A DNA stretch of 64,000 nucleotides from Glossina fuscipes (lineage: Eukaryota; Arthropoda; Insecta; Diptera; Glossinidae): positions 40,731,079-40,795,078 of the forward strand of contig NW_023998414.1 in NCBI RefSeq assembly GCF_014805625.2, read 5' to 3'. This document shows positions 1 to 13,868 of the stretch, one piece after another. A model generated the notes under the pieces. The model saw only the letters and a list, made by a program, of their open reading frames with translations, had not been told where the DNA came from and made no database searches. Both the position numbers and the translations under genes were made by a program. Within the stretch, counting starts at the first letter, position 1. The number at the start of each line of letters is the position of its first letter.

Positions 1-2380
1 TGAAAACCATCTTTGAAGCATCAGGCAAGTGCTGTGCAACAAAGCTTTCCTACTAGTTCGAATTTTTGGGGGATTTTCAAAGGGCTATGTCGTCGCGTTA
101 AAAGAGTTTAGGCATCCTTTTGCGCAATTCTAAAGGACTTGTTCAAATACCCTATTACAACCTGATTATTTACTGACAGGAGAGATTTGAGTCAATTGTT
201 TTACCAGCTTGTAGGACCTCATGAAAGACGACTTCCATCTCACACATAGCCTTACACCTTATAGTGAATCAATCATCATTTCGAAGTCATTTGAGGCTAT
301 TTAGTTTTATGAGATTGTTCACTACATCATATTTTCTGAATAACATTTCATCATCGACAGAGGTAATTTACCGCAAAATGGGTCGTTTTCGTTCTATATC
401 ATTAGCGAAATTACTGATAGAAATTCCGGTAATCTTATGCTTCATTGACTATTCACGCGTCAAGCCAACATGGAGTTCCTTACTGATGGATCGTTGAATT
501 CTTAGTGAGGCATCGTTGCTTATGCCTCGATTTTCCTCCAATTTTTTGTAAGATTTCATCCAATTTAGTCCACAAGATTTTTTACATTGAACTTTTCAGA
601 GCGAAGCGAAAAAACACATTTACATTCTATTGTATCCGATAAAGCTTCGTGGCGCGTAAAACCGTTTGTACCCGTTTTGTACCAAACTACCTACAAATAA
701 GAACAAGAAAGAGAAGAATACATTATATAGTATTACTTTACAAACGAGCCTTAGAAATAATGCAAATTGGGATTACTGCAACTCAGTATAACTCATAACG
801 GCAACGGCATTGTTAGTGAGAAAAAGTATCGCTAAATTGTTTAGGAAAAGGAAATATTACTAATACTAGCATTGATAGAATTTTACTTTCGACTCATGTT
901 CAAAGACAACTTCATGCATATATACTTACACCGACTACTTCGCAAGAAAAAGTAGCGATAAACTGGTCGCCAAGGGTCCATTTTAAGTTAAGTAACGGCT
1001 TATGATTTATTCAAGCTCTTCTTGTGTAGTAACTTTCTTTATTTATCACTTTAAATTAGTAAATAAAATATTTTAATTAGTTTTTAATTTAAATAAATTT
1101 ATAAACTTGGAATTTTCTACATCTTTATATTTATTTAAACTCAAACTTCTGTTTTAAGTTTCAATTAGAATTATATGAGAGGAAACCACTGTCAACTAGA
1201 AAAACCGCATATATATAATTTCATTTGTGTTAATTTGATTTACTCTGAATTTCATTTTGATTGGATATCATGCACTCAAAAATACAAAATACAACAAGTA
1301 GTGATTATATCAGATACTTATGTATAATTAGATTTACAATTTTGTGTTTACGTGTGAATGTGAGGGAAATCTTTTGAAGTATATATGTTCGCAAACAAAC
1401 AAACGAACAAACGTTTCGCCGGAAGGCGTTACATATTACATAAAAACCAATTATTAACACCTTAACCCATCTTTAACTTAAAAAACAATCTTAACATAAA
1501 ATAAATCGAATAAAATATAGACAAATATTGTAACCCTAATGCAAATTTCCATAAAGTATCATTGAAACATATATACGCATATATATGATAAAATTTTCAA
1601 ATATATATAGATATGTATATGTAAAGTTGAAAGAAAGTAGAAATGTTTGAATATAAGAGATTCTGCTATCCCTTCTCATTTTTTGCTTAATGACCGACCA
1701 TCGTCTTTAAACCACATTAAAGGCTAATCATCTGTAACAGCATTCACACTGCGAGTTTCGTATACTTTGTATGTTTGCCTAGGTATGCTTGGTATTTTTA
1801 TGTCTTACCCAGTGCTTTCTATATCACCCCTAACGCTAACGTTTCTTTTAACTTGAAAGTAATGCGAATGTAAACTAATTACATTTTGAGTAGACTTTGA
1901 ACCCAAACCAATTACAACAACCAGAAAAACATTGAACATAAACGAGTACCGAGAACAATGTTTAAAACACGTACAAGTATACGAATTTATCTGTATATGT
2001 AACAAGTCTAACAAAGCATTAGCAAATACAATAAAACATTAAACAATCATATATATATATCTGTGTGTGTGTGGGTGTATGTGCATATAGATGCATGTAT
2101 ATATGTGTGTATATATATATGGACAACATATTCTCTGGTACTATTAAATATAACACATTTTACTCACGTCTGCTTGGCATGACAAGGGAACAGAGCAATA
2201 AAAAGTGGCATGAGTAAGTATGTCATGGTAAGGATATCATTACACAGAGTTAAATGAACGTGGCGGCCAATTAAACTGGCAACGTTAACTGAATACTAAT
2301 ATATCCTTGAAATAATTTTCAAAAGTGACAAATTAGTCCTCTCATCGTCATCATTATCATCACAATTTTGTCGAGCTTAA

Positions 2381-2383
<3 letters not shown>
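1..2383. other. No supportable gene
   Basis: AT-rich DNA with short frames only. A TG/TA microsatellite patch lies at about 2048-2120. I see nothing I can name. Confidence 0.6.
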
Positions 2384-2447
<64 letters not shown>

Positions 2448-2457
2448 NNNNNNNNNN

Positions 2458-2504
<47 letters not shown>
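2384..2504. repeat. (TC)n microsatellite with internal 10-N gap
   Basis: Uninterrupted TC dinucleotides on both sides of a gap at 2448-2457, about 55 copies visible. The 10 N are probably a placeholder, so the true length is unknown. Confidence 0.95.
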
Positions 2505-2509
<5 letters not shown>

Positions 2510-3189
2510 CGTTTGAAAGGTAAGGAAACTATGATGGATTTTAAAATCCATCCATTTGAGCAAAAAGTGTACCAAAAATAACTTGAGAAAAAAAAAACAG
2601 TAAATTACAACACTGTGGATATTAGTGTATTTTGAGATAGGAATCAAACCACAAAATATTAGAATCGATATGAAGTCAATTTAAATGAAATAAACTAAAC
2701 GTACTTTAAAGAGAAAAATAAAAAAAAAAAAACAAAGCAATTCTACTCGTCTTAAAATTGAGTTTATAATTATATAAGTCATAAGTCTGCCAGATAACCT
2801 AAAGAATTTAATAAAAACACAATATATGTATTACTATATATATATATATATATGTGTGTTGACATCACTTACCTGCAACAAGTTGTAACTTCACTTTTTC
2901 ACATATTTGAATTTACATAGAATCGTCCCTCTTAATTACATATCAACATAATCAAAAAACGGAAATGCTCGTAAGGAAAACAATAAACTTATTTACATAC
3001 TGTAATCTAATCAATCATTACCACGATGTCCAATAACAGACACGATCTCTTAATTATTTAACCGAAAATAAGATAAGAAACGTGCGATGATAAATATATG
3101 ACAAAAAATATATACCTCTTCCTCTTCTTATATCATGCACGATAAGTAGTGCAAGGGCGCATTAACTTTGTACGGATGTGAACAACACA

Positions 3190-3370
3190 CAGAAGGGCTT
3201 GAAGCAGATCAATAGTTTATCATATCAAGATCACTTTTTGAATCGATCTAAGCTAATCTGTCCGTCTCTCCATTCTGTTATTTTGCCTCCAAGTTGAGAT
3301 ATTTTGCTGCAATTTTCTATACTGACATGTTCTGACTCAAGGATCCAATATGAAGCAAACGCCATCTCAA
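3190..3370 (-). repeat. Dispersed repeat copy
   Basis: GAATCGATCTAAGCTAATCT followed by GTCCGTCTCTCCATTC and AAGTTGAGATATTTTG reproduces the family order on the minus strand. Degenerate. Confidence 0.45.
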
Positions 3371-3599
3371 GTGAAGTCTAGTAGTCTATATTGACAGCAT
3401 TTATTGCCTCTTGTTGATCGATGTTCGCTTATTTCCTGTACCAAACTTTCTCGTTCTCTGCAGCAATTTTGATAATATGTATTGCTTGCATCATAATTAC
3501 GATATCGGAATCGAACAATACTATCGACGAGCGTCTATTCTGCATTTTTTTAATTCTCTTATAATTGTACGTAAAAATCGGCTGACAGAAACCTGAAAC

Positions 3600-6260
3600 T
3601 ATCGAGACTCGATGTTGTTTAACCGCACTGCTCTACCAACGGAAGCCTACTCCCTTCCTTCATCCCAATCTTCCTATAAACCTTCCTGATCACTACCGCG
3701 CACGCGCATAAAGGAGACATATCTTGAGGCTGGCTGGCTGGAAAAGTAAATAAAGAAACCTTTAGAATGTTTGGCCTTCGACTGTGTATTATAAAAAACA
3801 TCAAAGAAAAAATTGACGAAAAAAGTTCCAACACGGCTCGCACGTTAATCCTAATCTGTTTCCACCCGCTATATACAATTAATGCCGAGAAAATAAGAAT
3901 GAAAGCATTTGCAGAAATACACTTTCGTCGTAGCAACGCGACGTACTAATGGATCCTTAAGAAATCTACTCTTGCATTTTGCAATTATGGACAAGATTTT
4001 ACGATCAAATATTAATTTGTGAATGTCGAAATCGTTCTAACATTCAAAGATAGAACATCTAACTCTATGGACATCTTAAAAGTGCCTGCAGAACTTAACA
4101 TCAAAATAATCGCTTTATGAAAGCGATTAGACCAACCATCTAGTCTATGGTTTTATTGTATATATTCACCTTGTTATATACTTTATATATTTATGCATTA
4201 TATATGTATTCATGACATCCTATGAAGCTAGTTAGTATACTAATAAACATGAAATAAAGTGAAGTGTCCAATTATGAGCTGAAGAGAAAAGGCTTAGGTT
4301 TTATTTCAAGTTTATAAAAAGAGGAGCCGATAGATAGTCTTGGTTGCTAGCGCTGATCCTACTCTTTTAATCCTCGCATTTATTTCTTTGGTCGACATAA
4401 ATTATAATAATAACAACAATGAAACTTTTAATTTAGAACGCGAAGTACGATTCGCCAATTACAATAGATGTCTGTACCGCAAAAAAATGTCAAATATACA
4501 GCCTTCAGTTGGCCGTCACTGGCCGTAACTTATTTTACAAGCGATGCTTTTTTATTTAATGAAAATGCTTCGGATTCACTTGATACGCCTACGTATGCAT
4601 ATAAGTTCTTTTTGATTTAATACCTTTAGCAAATATATATATAGTAGACACACTTTTTCTCTCTTATTACAATTCCTATTACAACAAAAGTAGATAACTG
4701 CTTGCTTATTCTCCTGCGACTGTTTTATGCTCGCCAAGAAGTACTCGCATTTGTTTCCGTTTCCGTTTTCAATGTTTAATATTATTATTATTTATGCTTT
4801 TTGTTTGCACATAAAAAAACATCAGCTAATAAACAGTCAATAAAAAATAACGTTACAGCAAAATACAGATATAGATGAATTATGCCCAGTAGAGGAAAAA
4901 TTACACCCACGGAGGAAGAATAAAGTTAAATACCTATAATATGATGCGAATATATTCAATATATCCGGTCATTTAATTTAACGTAAACTAAGGCATTTAA
5001 TTCGATAATTTATCAAAAATGATGAAGTATTCATTGCAAAATTAAAACTTAATAATAAGATTAGTTTTTGTAATTAACAACATAAAAAGTTAGGCATAGA
5101 AATTAACTCTAGTGCATAGCATTAATAGAAAATAGATAATTCATCAACAGCTCTTCTTCCATTATGACGGTCCCTTGAAGTGCGATGAACAATTGAATAT
5201 GAGGTAAGGTGTGTTAATAGGATGCGAGAGTGCAATGAAATCGTCCAAGAACAAAAAGTAGCAGAAAGATTCGTCCTAAACTGCTTTCAACCCGTAAGAT
5301 AAACAACAGCACACTCACATAATCACTAAATCGTTTGCATACAACACAAAGGCATAAAAAAAGAATTCACAATTAATTTTACATTAACCCAACCGAAGTT
5401 GACGTAAGGAAATTCCTTGAAACTCCTTGAAAGGAATATTATAATGTGACCTACTGACCGAGAATGATAAACTAAAGGCGCTTTGAATAAGTCTCATCCA
5501 ACAACCTATTTCAAGGTTAAATAGATTGATCTGGTAGCGATGTAAGACAAACAGAAGAAATTGCTTTTGTTTAAGTAGTAATTGACGCATATTCAAGTAC
5601 GTATCGCTGTGAACGACATATACAGATGTTTCGCTACAGCGTACAGATCTTGCCTTGCATACAACCAACTTCGCAGGGAGAATAAAAGTCGGTTTGCCAT
5701 CAAACCGACTCCGCAAGTCCCTCATTTAACTTATTCTTAACTTATTATTTTTCTCTTTAATAAATTTTTGTAGGCAGTTGCTGGCTTCATTAGATGAACC
5801 GCTAGGTAAATGTACCTATTTTTATTAATTGGTGGATATTTTGTTATTATTTATTAATGATTATCTTTTTTAAATTTATTTATTAATAACTTGTCGTCCT
5901 GCGTTCAATGTTCTAAGTTCAGTTATTTTACACTTTCAATACCTGGAAGAAGAGCAAGCGTCTGCGTTCTCGCCTTTCCGAGCCTTATGCTGGGTGCAAA
6001 TGTAATAATATGTCGCTTAATTTGAAAAATGACTGCAATTAACGTTTTGTAGCTGAGTACCGTTGGCTATGGATTTTTATATTGGGGACCCATAAGTTTG
6101 AGTCCGTTTCGAACTTCGCGGATTCGGGCGTCAGACTCGATTCTAAAGTGAGATTTAGGTTGCAACTTCCAAGTCTGCGCCCACAAAGCGACAACTCTGC
6201 TGGCGTTTATTAGACGTTAGGTGTACAAGCTTAATCACTCTTATAGCAATAAGAGATTAA
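3600..6260. other. No supportable gene
   Basis: Contains the 5687-5710 hairpin, a 113-codon minus-strand frame (5384-5725) without recognisable motifs, and a weak A-box-like GTTGGTAGAGCAGTG (minus strand, about 3624-3648) that could be a tRNA-derived scrap. Confidence 0.5.
5687..5710. repeat. Perfect inverted repeat, 10 bp stem, 4 base loop
   Basis: AGTCGGTTTG, loop CCAT, CAAACCGACT. The stem is half GC. No gene or T-tract beside it explains the structure. Confidence 0.85.
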
Positions 6261-6697
6261 TTACCGCACTTGTTCGACTAATATTGGAGAAATGCCTGGA
6301 GATGTGATGGCCGAACTTGAAATTTTAACTGCAACTTTCGAATAAAATTCGTCAGTTATTATATGAACGATAACCAATGTCGCGTCTTTCGACACGGAAA
6401 GTCGGTATGTTTTCTCGGTGCCTCTTGTATTAGATGATATCTTGAGTATCGCTTTCCAAATGGAAGAGCCGTATAGTATCGTCGCTGGCATCACTTGTCC
6501 TATCAATTTTCTCGTCTCTTGACTAGGACGACGCATGTTAATAATACCGCTTCTGCCTTGTCTATTGCCAGACTTACGTCAGCTGACAGAACCCACCTCC
6601 GACCCATGCTAGTGATTCTATTTGCTACAGCGGTGATTTCATCTAAAGTCTTAGCTACAACTGTTATTGCAATATCGACAGCAACACACGATCTCAT
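6261..6697 (-). pseudogene. Degenerate LINE reverse transcriptase fragment (R1-like clade)
   Basis: On the minus strand, 6503-6697 encodes CVAVDIAITVVAKTLDE then KAEAVLLT. This matches the shape of the LINE palm region: a decayed YADDIA catalytic motif (here VAVDIA), a helix, then K-x-EAVL. An overlapping second frame (6261-6536) continues with TILYGSSIW and RLSVSKDATLVI, which resembles the conserved C-terminal block of R1-type reverse transcriptases (LLYG-x-x-W, then RT-x-S-x-x-A). The frame switch, the lost catalytic Asp and the missing remainder show it is dead. The segment is more GC-rich than its surroundings. Clade assignment is from memory of motif layout and is tentative. Confidence 0.6.
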
Positions 6698-6719
6698 AAG
6701 CCGCTAACAGCCACCCTTC

Positions 6720-8684
6720 ATACTACTGTCCCCTCCTCTGTGGCACGACCACCTCGGTATATCTTCTTTTGCACGTATTCCCTTGTGCTTATGCATGCGT
6801 GTACGTCCCGCAATTATATTTACATTTATAATGTACATCTCAAGACTATTGTTGTTAGTTCGGTTATTTTATTTACACGGGTCCAAAAGCCGCATAAGTG
6901 CCTGTAACAAAGAAAAAAAAAATTAAATATATGGATTCCATTGTCAAATTGATCGGAATCATCTTTGGAGTTAACTTGGAGATAGCGCAGTTACATTTTC
7001 TTCATTTATTTATTTACTTACACGCGAAACTCCACTAAAATAAATAAACAGCCGAATTCAATTGACCCTCAAAAGTAAATCTTATGCTAGTTATTATTAA
7101 AATTAGTATTCAAGTGTATAAGGGGAAGTGAAGAAATAAAAAATAGTTAAATTATAATTCATGTATGAATACATAAGAAAGGAAAAAAGCATGTACACAG
7201 CTAGCACAGACGCATACCCACAACCGGTACAAAACCAAGTTGCAAGTGAGACCCTTAAGCCATTGCAAACATGCAGAAGCATGGCAACCGATAACAGTAA
7301 ACAACACCTGTTCATTTTCGAATCATAGTGAGAGGTTAAGACTGCAGGTTAGTTTAAATACGACATAGGCAAACCGCGCGTAGTAAGCGTAGTTGCTTTG
7401 ATGAACTTTAAAAAGTCCGATATTAAGATTAAGTGATAGACAACATTTAGATTTCTGTTACACCTCTGAACGGTTTAAACAGCTCAACACATTAGCTAAG
7501 CTTAATGAAAATAAAGTGCCTAGAGAAGCGATTAGAAACATTAAAGCTTATCTCAGCAAGTAATGTGGACGAGGCGAAGAATAAATCTACGTTTCTCAAG
7601 GATAATAATAAGGTAAAGATAACAGAAGCAATCTATTTTTATTAACAGGCAAAGATAGAAGGGTTTCTCAACTCAAAGTTCTAAGGGCGAATAACAAGAA
7701 TTGCGTTTGAACGGTTTCACGCCAATCTACATAAGAACTATAGGAAGGAGACCACTCAACCTACTACTACTCCAATATTGATCTAACTAAGCACATGTTT
7801 AGCCTCTGTGTAATGTAAGGATCCGTGAGCTCTTTGGACTAACTTTTCAATGAAACGTAGCGCAGATATAGTGCGAACACTATTGCTTTAAAGCGAAGCC
7901 ATGTATCTAAGCCAAGCTGTTATTGTAAATAGGAAATATTAGTGTCGTTGTCTCGAAAAAAGTCAATCAATGAGTAGATGATGACAACACTTTCAGGGAA
8001 AAGAGGAATGGGGTCGTGACTTTACAATATCCCGCGACATCGGGATAAGTAGGACCAATATAAATGAATATAAATCAGCTTAAGAAATAAATCTTTGTAC
8101 TCCGATATCTACTTGAACCGATGGATAATGAATGGCGTATATGAAGGCTCAAAATTATTTTATCTATTGCATGAATGTAGCGAACTATATATGTGCAGTC
8201 AAATTTTATAATGAACTGCACTGTATGTATAACTGTATTAAAAGTTGCTATAACGAAATTTTCTGTATAAATTCATATCGTTCAGACAGTTTATGTATGA
8301 AATGTTAAACCACATACATAACATAGGCAGCCAGCCACCCACGCCAACAAGTAAATACTGGTAGGAAGAGCCGGAAAAAGTGCCTCTGGTGTTTAGTCGG
8401 TGCTGAGTTTATTTTCTACTTCAATTCTTTGCTGTTGTAACAGAAATAACAGCAGCAGCAACAACACCAGCAATGCAATGAAAAATACTTGACAACCACT
8501 GCATACAATACAATGACACGATAATATTACGTACATATAAACATAGCTGTTGTTTTGTTTACGAGTACTGTTTGCCGATATTTTTAGTTGCCCGGTTTGC
8601 TGGCTAGCTGGCCGGCTAGTTGGTTGTTACTAGTTTCGTTATTTTATCTTTATATTTTCTCCAGTATATTTTTATTTTCGTTTT

Positions 8685-8736
<52 letters not shown>

Positions 8737-10029
8737 CTTATTTTTACTATTTTGGTGTTGTTCGGTTTTGTCCATTTTATCGTATCCTTAATTAAAGTGA
8801 TAATTTATGCTGTCAAACTATTGCCAGAATACATGTAGAGGACGAGTTTTTCTACCCAAACAGAAGAAAAAAAAAAAAAAATTGAGAAAATTGTATAAAA
8901 ATATAAAAATTGCATACAATACTACAACAATAGCAACAGCAATATCAAAAACAACGCTATTCTAGTTAAAAGCAATTTTATAAGTACATAATTTAACAGA
9001 AACAGAAAAGCATTGTAAATGTTTTAACCAAAATACAATAAAAATTTACAACATTTAAATTTTTATGAAATTTTTTCCATTGCCCTTAGACTCGGAAAAT
9101 GAACTAAAAGTGTATTAGTTTCATCATTTTATGTGTAACTATAACTATGCAGCCATAGAGCGTCTACTTTCATGTTAATTTTAGTGTTTTCAACCATTTT
9201 CGTCATTTCACGTAATTACGTAAAAAATTCCATTTTATCATATATAAAAAGAAAAAATAAAACAACCAAAGCTAAAAAGACGAAATTTCAGTCTCAGCTA
9301 CCATTATATACAGACATGTAAACCTCTGTTTTTTTGGGCCATATTCGTAGTCGGTACATCTGCATTACTATGTCCGCGAAAGTAACGTTAGCAAGTGAAG
9401 CAAAGAGATAAGTCAAACTAAGTGCATAAAAACGCTTCACATCAAACATACACTGTCTAGAAGCAATTGCGTTGACAGCCAACACACAACACAAAAACAC
9501 AAGTTGCTTCTGCCTTGATTGCTGATTAGTAAGCATTTGTCTTTCCTTTATTCTCCATAAGTTTCTATGTTAGTAAAAATTTTGTATTTATAGAGCGAAG
9601 TCATTCACATCATAATATGATAAGATTTATTGCTTTAAAATGAAATGATTTGACGACACCACTGAAATCGTCTTCGATGCAAACATGCTATAGAATGTTT
9701 TTCGAAACGATCATAAAATAACAAACACTGTCTGTTGTGGACTAAATGGTTGGCAACTCTGCCATGGCTGCTTACAGACTGATAAATACATCTCTGACTG
9801 CTCTACTTGATGTACATGCATTTACGGATACGAACGTTAGCTCATTGGCTATGTAAGCAACGAGAGAGTAAGACGCGTTTTAAATGCGTTATGTAAAAAT
9901 GAAATTTGTAAATTTAATCTCTAGATAATAAAACTGTTCCCTATATTATCATCTTTACCACATATAACGTCTGTTATCGTTTTTACCGCTGCCACGACGC
10001 TTGCATAGAAATCATTTTTATACTCGTCG
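6720..10029. other. No supportable gene
   Basis: AT-rich, with the poly(T) tract at 8687 and simple A-rich patches. No coding signal. Confidence 0.6.
8687..8733. repeat. Poly(T) tract, 47 bases
   Basis: Unbroken T run. On the minus strand it would be poly(A), possibly the tail of an old retroposed sequence, but no body is recognisable beside it. Confidence 0.95.
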
Positions 10030-10340
10030 CCAAAGGATGAGGGATACGTTCATTTTTCCAAAACGCTTCCAACGCCCAGATGGAAGCGTCACAGAGGTCC
10101 CATAAAATATATATATATTTTTGATCAGCATCAAGTCCTAAATCGATTCAAGCATGTCCATCTGTCCGTCTGACCATCTGATCGTCAATGTAATGTCTGT
10201 TATAAGCAGTCCCCTAACCGCAAAAATGAAGTTACCGACTTCAAGTTTTGCAGAAACAATGGAAGTTCTTGTACGCAAGTTGGCATTGAAAATGGGCCAA
10301 ATCGGTCGAAGGAAACGCCCAAAGCATCACGTCAATTGAG
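10030..10340 (-). repeat. Dispersed degenerate repeat, best-preserved minus-strand copy
   Basis: Contains CATGTCCATCTGTCCGTCTG, the complement of the family core, preceded (in plus order) by an AAATCGATTCAAG block, a TTGATCAGCATCAAG block and TATATATATATTTTTGATCA. These blocks, in this order, characterise a repeat common in fly introns and intergenic DNA. No coding capacity is visible. Confidence 0.6.
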
Positions 10341-10589
10341 AATACCTGTGTTTTTCAAAGGGAATGAAAAATTGGTTTTTTGCTGATTACTCATAAACTA
10401 TAGCAAATAAATGTGCAAAACTTTAAACACATATTCTGTGGGCGACGCTGTAGCATTTGTGCACAAAAATTGGCTACGCCTACCCAATATTATAGCATAT
10501 CAAAATTGAACTGTTTTTTGAATATCTTTACAACGCAAAGAAACAAGTTTCAAAAACTCCACAAATTAACTAAATTCTTGTTCAGTTTC

Positions 10590-10700
10590 AAATCTTGAAC
10601 GCACTTAAACATGTCCGCCTATTCGTCTGTTCATCTATCAGTGGGTACAAAAGATTCGGTCTTGACCGAATTAAGTTTCCTTACTTGTATGTTGCTGCCG
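10590..10700 (-). repeat. Dispersed repeat copy (second, adjacent)
   Basis: CTTAAACATGTCCGCCTATT and CGTCTGTTCATC match the core in the same orientation as the copy 300 bases away. Ends with GTTTCCTTACTTGT, seen at the edge of such repeats. The intervening DNA (10340-10590) is also repeat-like but unclassified. Confidence 0.45.
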
Positions 10701-13389
10701 TAATAACACTGTGTTGATTATTGGGAATATAATTTAAGTCGGTCCATCTCCTAAGTAAAAGCGTAAGTCCTACCGTAGGATAAAAAAAATCTGTGACTAC
10801 TCTGTTTAAAAGCTGTTGGCAATTGTATGAATTACCACACTAAAGCGGACACGACTTAGTTCTTTAGAGCTTTGAATAGATGTAGTTGTGTGCCAAGAAA
10901 ACATCACCTATGGAAAACTTTACATAAGTACGGCGCCACGATATTCAAAGCTCACAAAATCATGATGCAGAGTAAGCAAACCATTAACATCGACAGTAAC
11001 GCTGAATACCCACGGTGGCTCCCTTTGGAGGGCTCGGCAGGGCTTGAAGTACTTTTAATTGATACAGATGCAGAAAAAAATTGTTGTAACGCGCCACAAC
11101 TCGTGATACCTCATATAGCAAAACTTCCTGATCAAGTTTTCATAGATATAATCTAGATTATCTTGTACTTCCCACTGCTATCAACAGGCACTACTCCTTA
11201 CGATTAACCCTAGCTTTTGAATGCCTTATTATTTGTTCGAACAGTACCTACATTTTTTCTAGCTAGAATCCGAAAGGTGTCTGAGAAATCGGAAAAAGTA
11301 GCAGTTAACTATGGATAATTATTAATATTCCTTTCATTTATTATATTTTAAAATAAATGCATTTTTGATCACAAAAAGATAAAGCAAACCAACTTATACT
11401 CTCAACAGCTGCCCTCAATTCTCGTTTTCGTTTACTGAAGTCCCGATAATATCACTCGAACTCAGAGACGTTCTTTGAAATAAACCATTTGCAATTATAT
11501 TAATTACTTTAGCAAGCATGCAAGCAATTTACCTTCGCTTTGAAGCGGATTATCTGTTCCCCATACATTCCGTATGTATGCCCTACAATGGAATGGTAAA
11601 GTTATTATTAATGTGTATCGTAATATCGGTGCAAACAAAAAAACGAACAATGTGGGATAACTCTTTAGCTATTATTCTTATATTAAATTTGTCCGCAATT
11701 TTGCTTTACATTTCATTAAAGAATTGCGAACAACGAAAGTAGCCTTGTTCTGAATTGCCGCTAGGCAACTAATAAGCAAGGAGTCGAATAATAATTGGAT
11801 GGAAAGAACCGTTTCACTAAACGTGAACAATGTAAAATTTTGATACAAAGCATGTTGAATTTCAAAGCGAGGTTCAACATGAAAAATTCGGGAGTCAATC
11901 ACATCCTAGTCTTACTCAAATTTCAATGTTCTGCAAGAACATTTAAAAAAATAAAATTACGTTAATTAACATATGTAGGTCATATTTCCGGCCAAAAATA
12001 TACAATAGATCATAGTTTCATATAGTGGAGGTAAAATTTCACCATTTGTGGTTTCTCTCGAAATTGGTTTATTTGTTCCATTTTCTCTTTTAGCTACTGT
12101 GAGCGTGGTCAGGTTTTGTAGGTGAATCATGTATTTCGGAATGAACTATTTGGACAGATGGACAGATTTACGAATAGTTGAATGAGAAAGACAATCGCAG
12201 TCATGTACATAATTTCATCAATCCCGAACATCGCACTAATTGGAAGCGTAGGAAGTAACTTTTGACGGGTGTTCCTGTTCCTGTTTTACAAACAAACTGA
12301 AATCAATCAACATATTATAAACCATTTTTAATTTAGATATGTTTGGTACAGTGCAGCAGTGTTTGGTCTTTGACTTGACTGACCAGCGGCTTAGAGGATG
12401 TCCCCTATACGCGCAGATACGATCAAAAAGGATTATAGGTACTCAAGGATGGAAGGAAGGAGCAATGTTTGCATACAGTGTTTGAGTTAAAAGTGAAAAC
12501 ATAAGGTACCTCAGGCACTAGTGATTTAGATTACTCCAAAAACACGCAATGTGACTAAAGAATTCGCATTCGTGGGAATGCTGGGAATTTGTGCTAATTG
12601 AATTTCAATCCCTTGCAAAATTACACATTTCGCAATAATTTGGCAATAAAATTTAATTTCCTTATGTTGTTGTAAAATTGCGGTTAATGAAGTTTTTTCC
12701 AATGTCCACCACTGCTTGACTTGAATCCGTTTGCTACGGGAACTTACATACTATATGATAACTATAGAATTCTGATAGCAATCTGATTGCAATTAGAGAC
12801 ATTGTTATAACTGACCTTTCCATTTCATTCAAAATACATTCAAAATAATTGCGATTAATCGATGGCAGTCACCTAATAAATTTTTAACATTCATATTTCT
12901 GGAATCTCAAAATTAGTGGTCAGCGAAATGGTAGCTCACAAGCTCAACAATATATAAACAACATAACATAATTGTGTATAAGTTACTCACAAGATAACAT
13001 AATATTCAATTCTTCTCTAAGAACTCACTTGATAGGTATCCGAAAGTCGACGTCGAGGTGCTTACGGCAGAGGTATCTTTAGTTGTTTTTTATTAAATTT
13101 GTGCTAAGGAGAAAATTAAATTTTCACAGCTGTGGTTTAAGCTTACAAGGAGAAAATTACATATTTAATATATAAACGTGTGTTTGTCTATATATATATA
13201 TGTTTATATGTGTGTGTGCCGAGTTGGTTATTTTGTGTAACATATTGAATGTGTATAAGCTTATAAGTGCATGTGGTTGTTTATATATTTTTGTTCGTGA
13301 GTGGGGGTGTGTGAGTTTGTGTAACTCTCATTTTGATTACACGTTAACCACAACATTAACATTCCGTGTTTTATCAATTATAATGTCAT

Positions 13390-13423
13390 TGCTATTGTTG
13401 TTGTTATCGTTCTTGTTATTATT

Positions 13424-13475
<52 letters not shown>

Positions 13476-13512
13476 CTGCTACTGTTACTGTTGTTATTGT
13501 TGCTGTTGTTAA
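13390..13512. repeat. Imperfect (GTT)n microsatellite
   Basis: GTT repeats broken by single TCG, ATT and CTG-type variants. It gives open frames on both strands (poly-Leu or poly-Asn) that are artefacts. Confidence 0.95.
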
Positions 13513-13768
13513 GTTTAACAATTACATACAAATGAACTTGTAGAATTTCTTTCCCTACATCTCTTTGATATCAGTCATCTGTGGCCTCATTACGTTTGTA
13601 TTGGGTTTAATGTAAAACTGTAAATTAATTATTATAACACACAACGCACAGAACAATTTAATGCCGGTGGCTTGTAATTTCTGACAACTGCGGTTTTAAA
13701 ATGTCTTACCTTACTTTACCTTACGTAGCCGTTTAACTTATGAAAATATCATATATATATATATATAT

Positions 13769-13868
13769 NNNNNNNNNNNNNNNNNNNNNNNNNNNNNNNN
13801 NNNNNNNNNNNNNNNNNNNNNNNNNNNNNNNNNNNNNNNNNNNNNNNNNNNNNNNNNNNNNNNNNNNN
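13769..13868. other. Assembly gap of exactly 100 N
   Basis: Flanked on the left by an (AT)n run (13751-13768) and on the right by poly(T) (13869-13889). A round 100 suggests a scaffold gap of unknown size. Confidence 0.95.

Noticed and set aside
2360..2647. Arg-Glu repeat ORF on the minus strand
   Set aside because: It is the translation of the (TC)n microsatellite and spans an N gap.
5384..5725. 113-codon minus-strand ORF with an ATG start
   Set aside because: No motif, no promoter or poly(A) signal I can defend; the length is reachable by chance in 64 kb.
10872..11156. 94-codon plus-strand ORF
   Set aside because: No domain, no start context and no downstream signal; the composition is not clearly coding.
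13200..13535. Poly-Leu (plus) and poly-Asn (minus) ORFs
   Set aside because: Both are the GTT microsatellite read in two frames.
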